A stretch of 64,000 nucleotides of DNA from Monodelphis domestica (taxonomy: Eukaryota > Chordata > Mammalia > Didelphimorphia > Didelphidae): contig NC_077233.1 of NCBI RefSeq assembly GCF_027887165.1, positions 220,862,017 through 220,926,016 on the forward strand, given 5' to 3'. Under the pieces are notes generated by a model. The model was not told the DNA's origin, did not search any database, and saw only the letters and a list, made by a program, of their open reading frames with translations. Each line of letters begins with the position of its first letter. Positions within the stretch are counted from its first letter, which is position 1. The position numbers were made by a program, and so were the translations under genes. Shown here in pieces: positions 63,845 to 64,000 of the stretch.

Positions 63845-64000
63845 TGGTTCAGTGCTTAAAGCAATGGGCCTGGATTTGGAAAGATCTGAGTTCAAATTCA
63901 GCCTCAGATACTTCCTAGCTGTGTGACTTTGGGCAATTCACTTAACCTCTGATAACCTGACAAAAAAGGTCCACTGGAAAAGGAAATGGCAAACTGCTCC
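63845..64000 (+). mobile_element. SINE-B, cut by the window edge
   Basis: TGGTTCAGTGCTTAAAGCAA head, GAGTTCAAATTCAGCCTCAG, and GGAAAAGGAAATGGCAAACT; it continues beyond base 64000. Confidence 0.88.

Noticed and set aside
63566..63895. Histidine-rich minus-strand open frame
   Set aside because: GAT/GGT array read in reverse.

Overview
This window is mammalian and almost certainly marsupial (metatherian) intergenic or intronic DNA. The evidence is its repeat content: two abundant tRNA-like SINE families with marsupial-type sequence, a mammalian-type L1 with a long ORF2 remnant, many old L2 and MIR copies, CR1/L3-type and RTE-type LINE pieces, and several hAT MITEs. I cannot fix the species from sequence alone. 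I found no protein-coding gene, no RNA gene and no CRISPR array that I can defend. Nearly every long open frame lies in a low-complexity array or a transposon fossil.

Shorthand used below. SINE-A: head close to GGCAGCTGGGTGGCTCAG, B-box-like GGTTCAAATC, 3' end close to TCTAAGATGGAAGGTAAGGG plus an A-run. SINE-B: head close to GCAGCTAGGTGGCACAGTGG, middle CTCATCTGTAAAATGAGCTG, 3' end with AAACCCCAAATGGGGTC and ACAACAACA. Formal Repbase names are not asserted. MIR and L2 are the ancient mammalian families. 'RTE-type' is an element ending in an AAC-rich tail. 'hAT-A', 'hAT-B' and 'Charlie-like' are short non-autonomous DNA transposons. Element boundaries are usually good to about 10-20 bases; where target site duplications (TSDs) are given they are exact.

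Layout. 1-17 kb: an L1 3' fossil, mixed SINEs and MIRs, a 0.55 kb GAAA/GGAA array seeded at a SINE tail, and a long L2 broken by SINEs and a GA array. 17.3-19 kb: a 1.17 kb pentanucleotide array of AGAGG and ACAGG between SINEs. 19.1-21.2 kb: repeat-poor, possibly conserved non-coding DNA. 24.9-27.8 kb: the youngest large element, a 5'-truncated L1 whose ORF2 has one frameshift in an A10 run, with 17-base TSDs, inserted in a SINE-A. 28-31 kb: nested hAT, RTE-type, CR1-type and L2 elements. 33-47 kb: L2 composites, RTE-type copies and a pair of hAT elements sharing one 8-base target. 52.4-53.1 kb: a 67-base minisatellite. 53.7-55.2 kb and 61.1-62.6 kb: repeat-poor blocks that look like regulatory or conserved non-coding DNA. 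56.5-57.2 kb: a 0.7 kb polypyrimidine array. 63.6-63.8 kb: a GAT/GGT array.

No pathway links these parts. The window reads as a gene-poor interval in which repeat-free islands (near 2.1, 6.2, 19-21, 31, 41.9, 44.5, 54 and 62 kb) are the best candidates for function. The most notable points are the three-way shared hAT target site, the nested insertion order readable from intact TSDs, the 67-base minisatellite with its biallelic internal site, and the two-letter pentamer array with an approximately 80-base higher-order spacing. I did not find a convincing new biological system.
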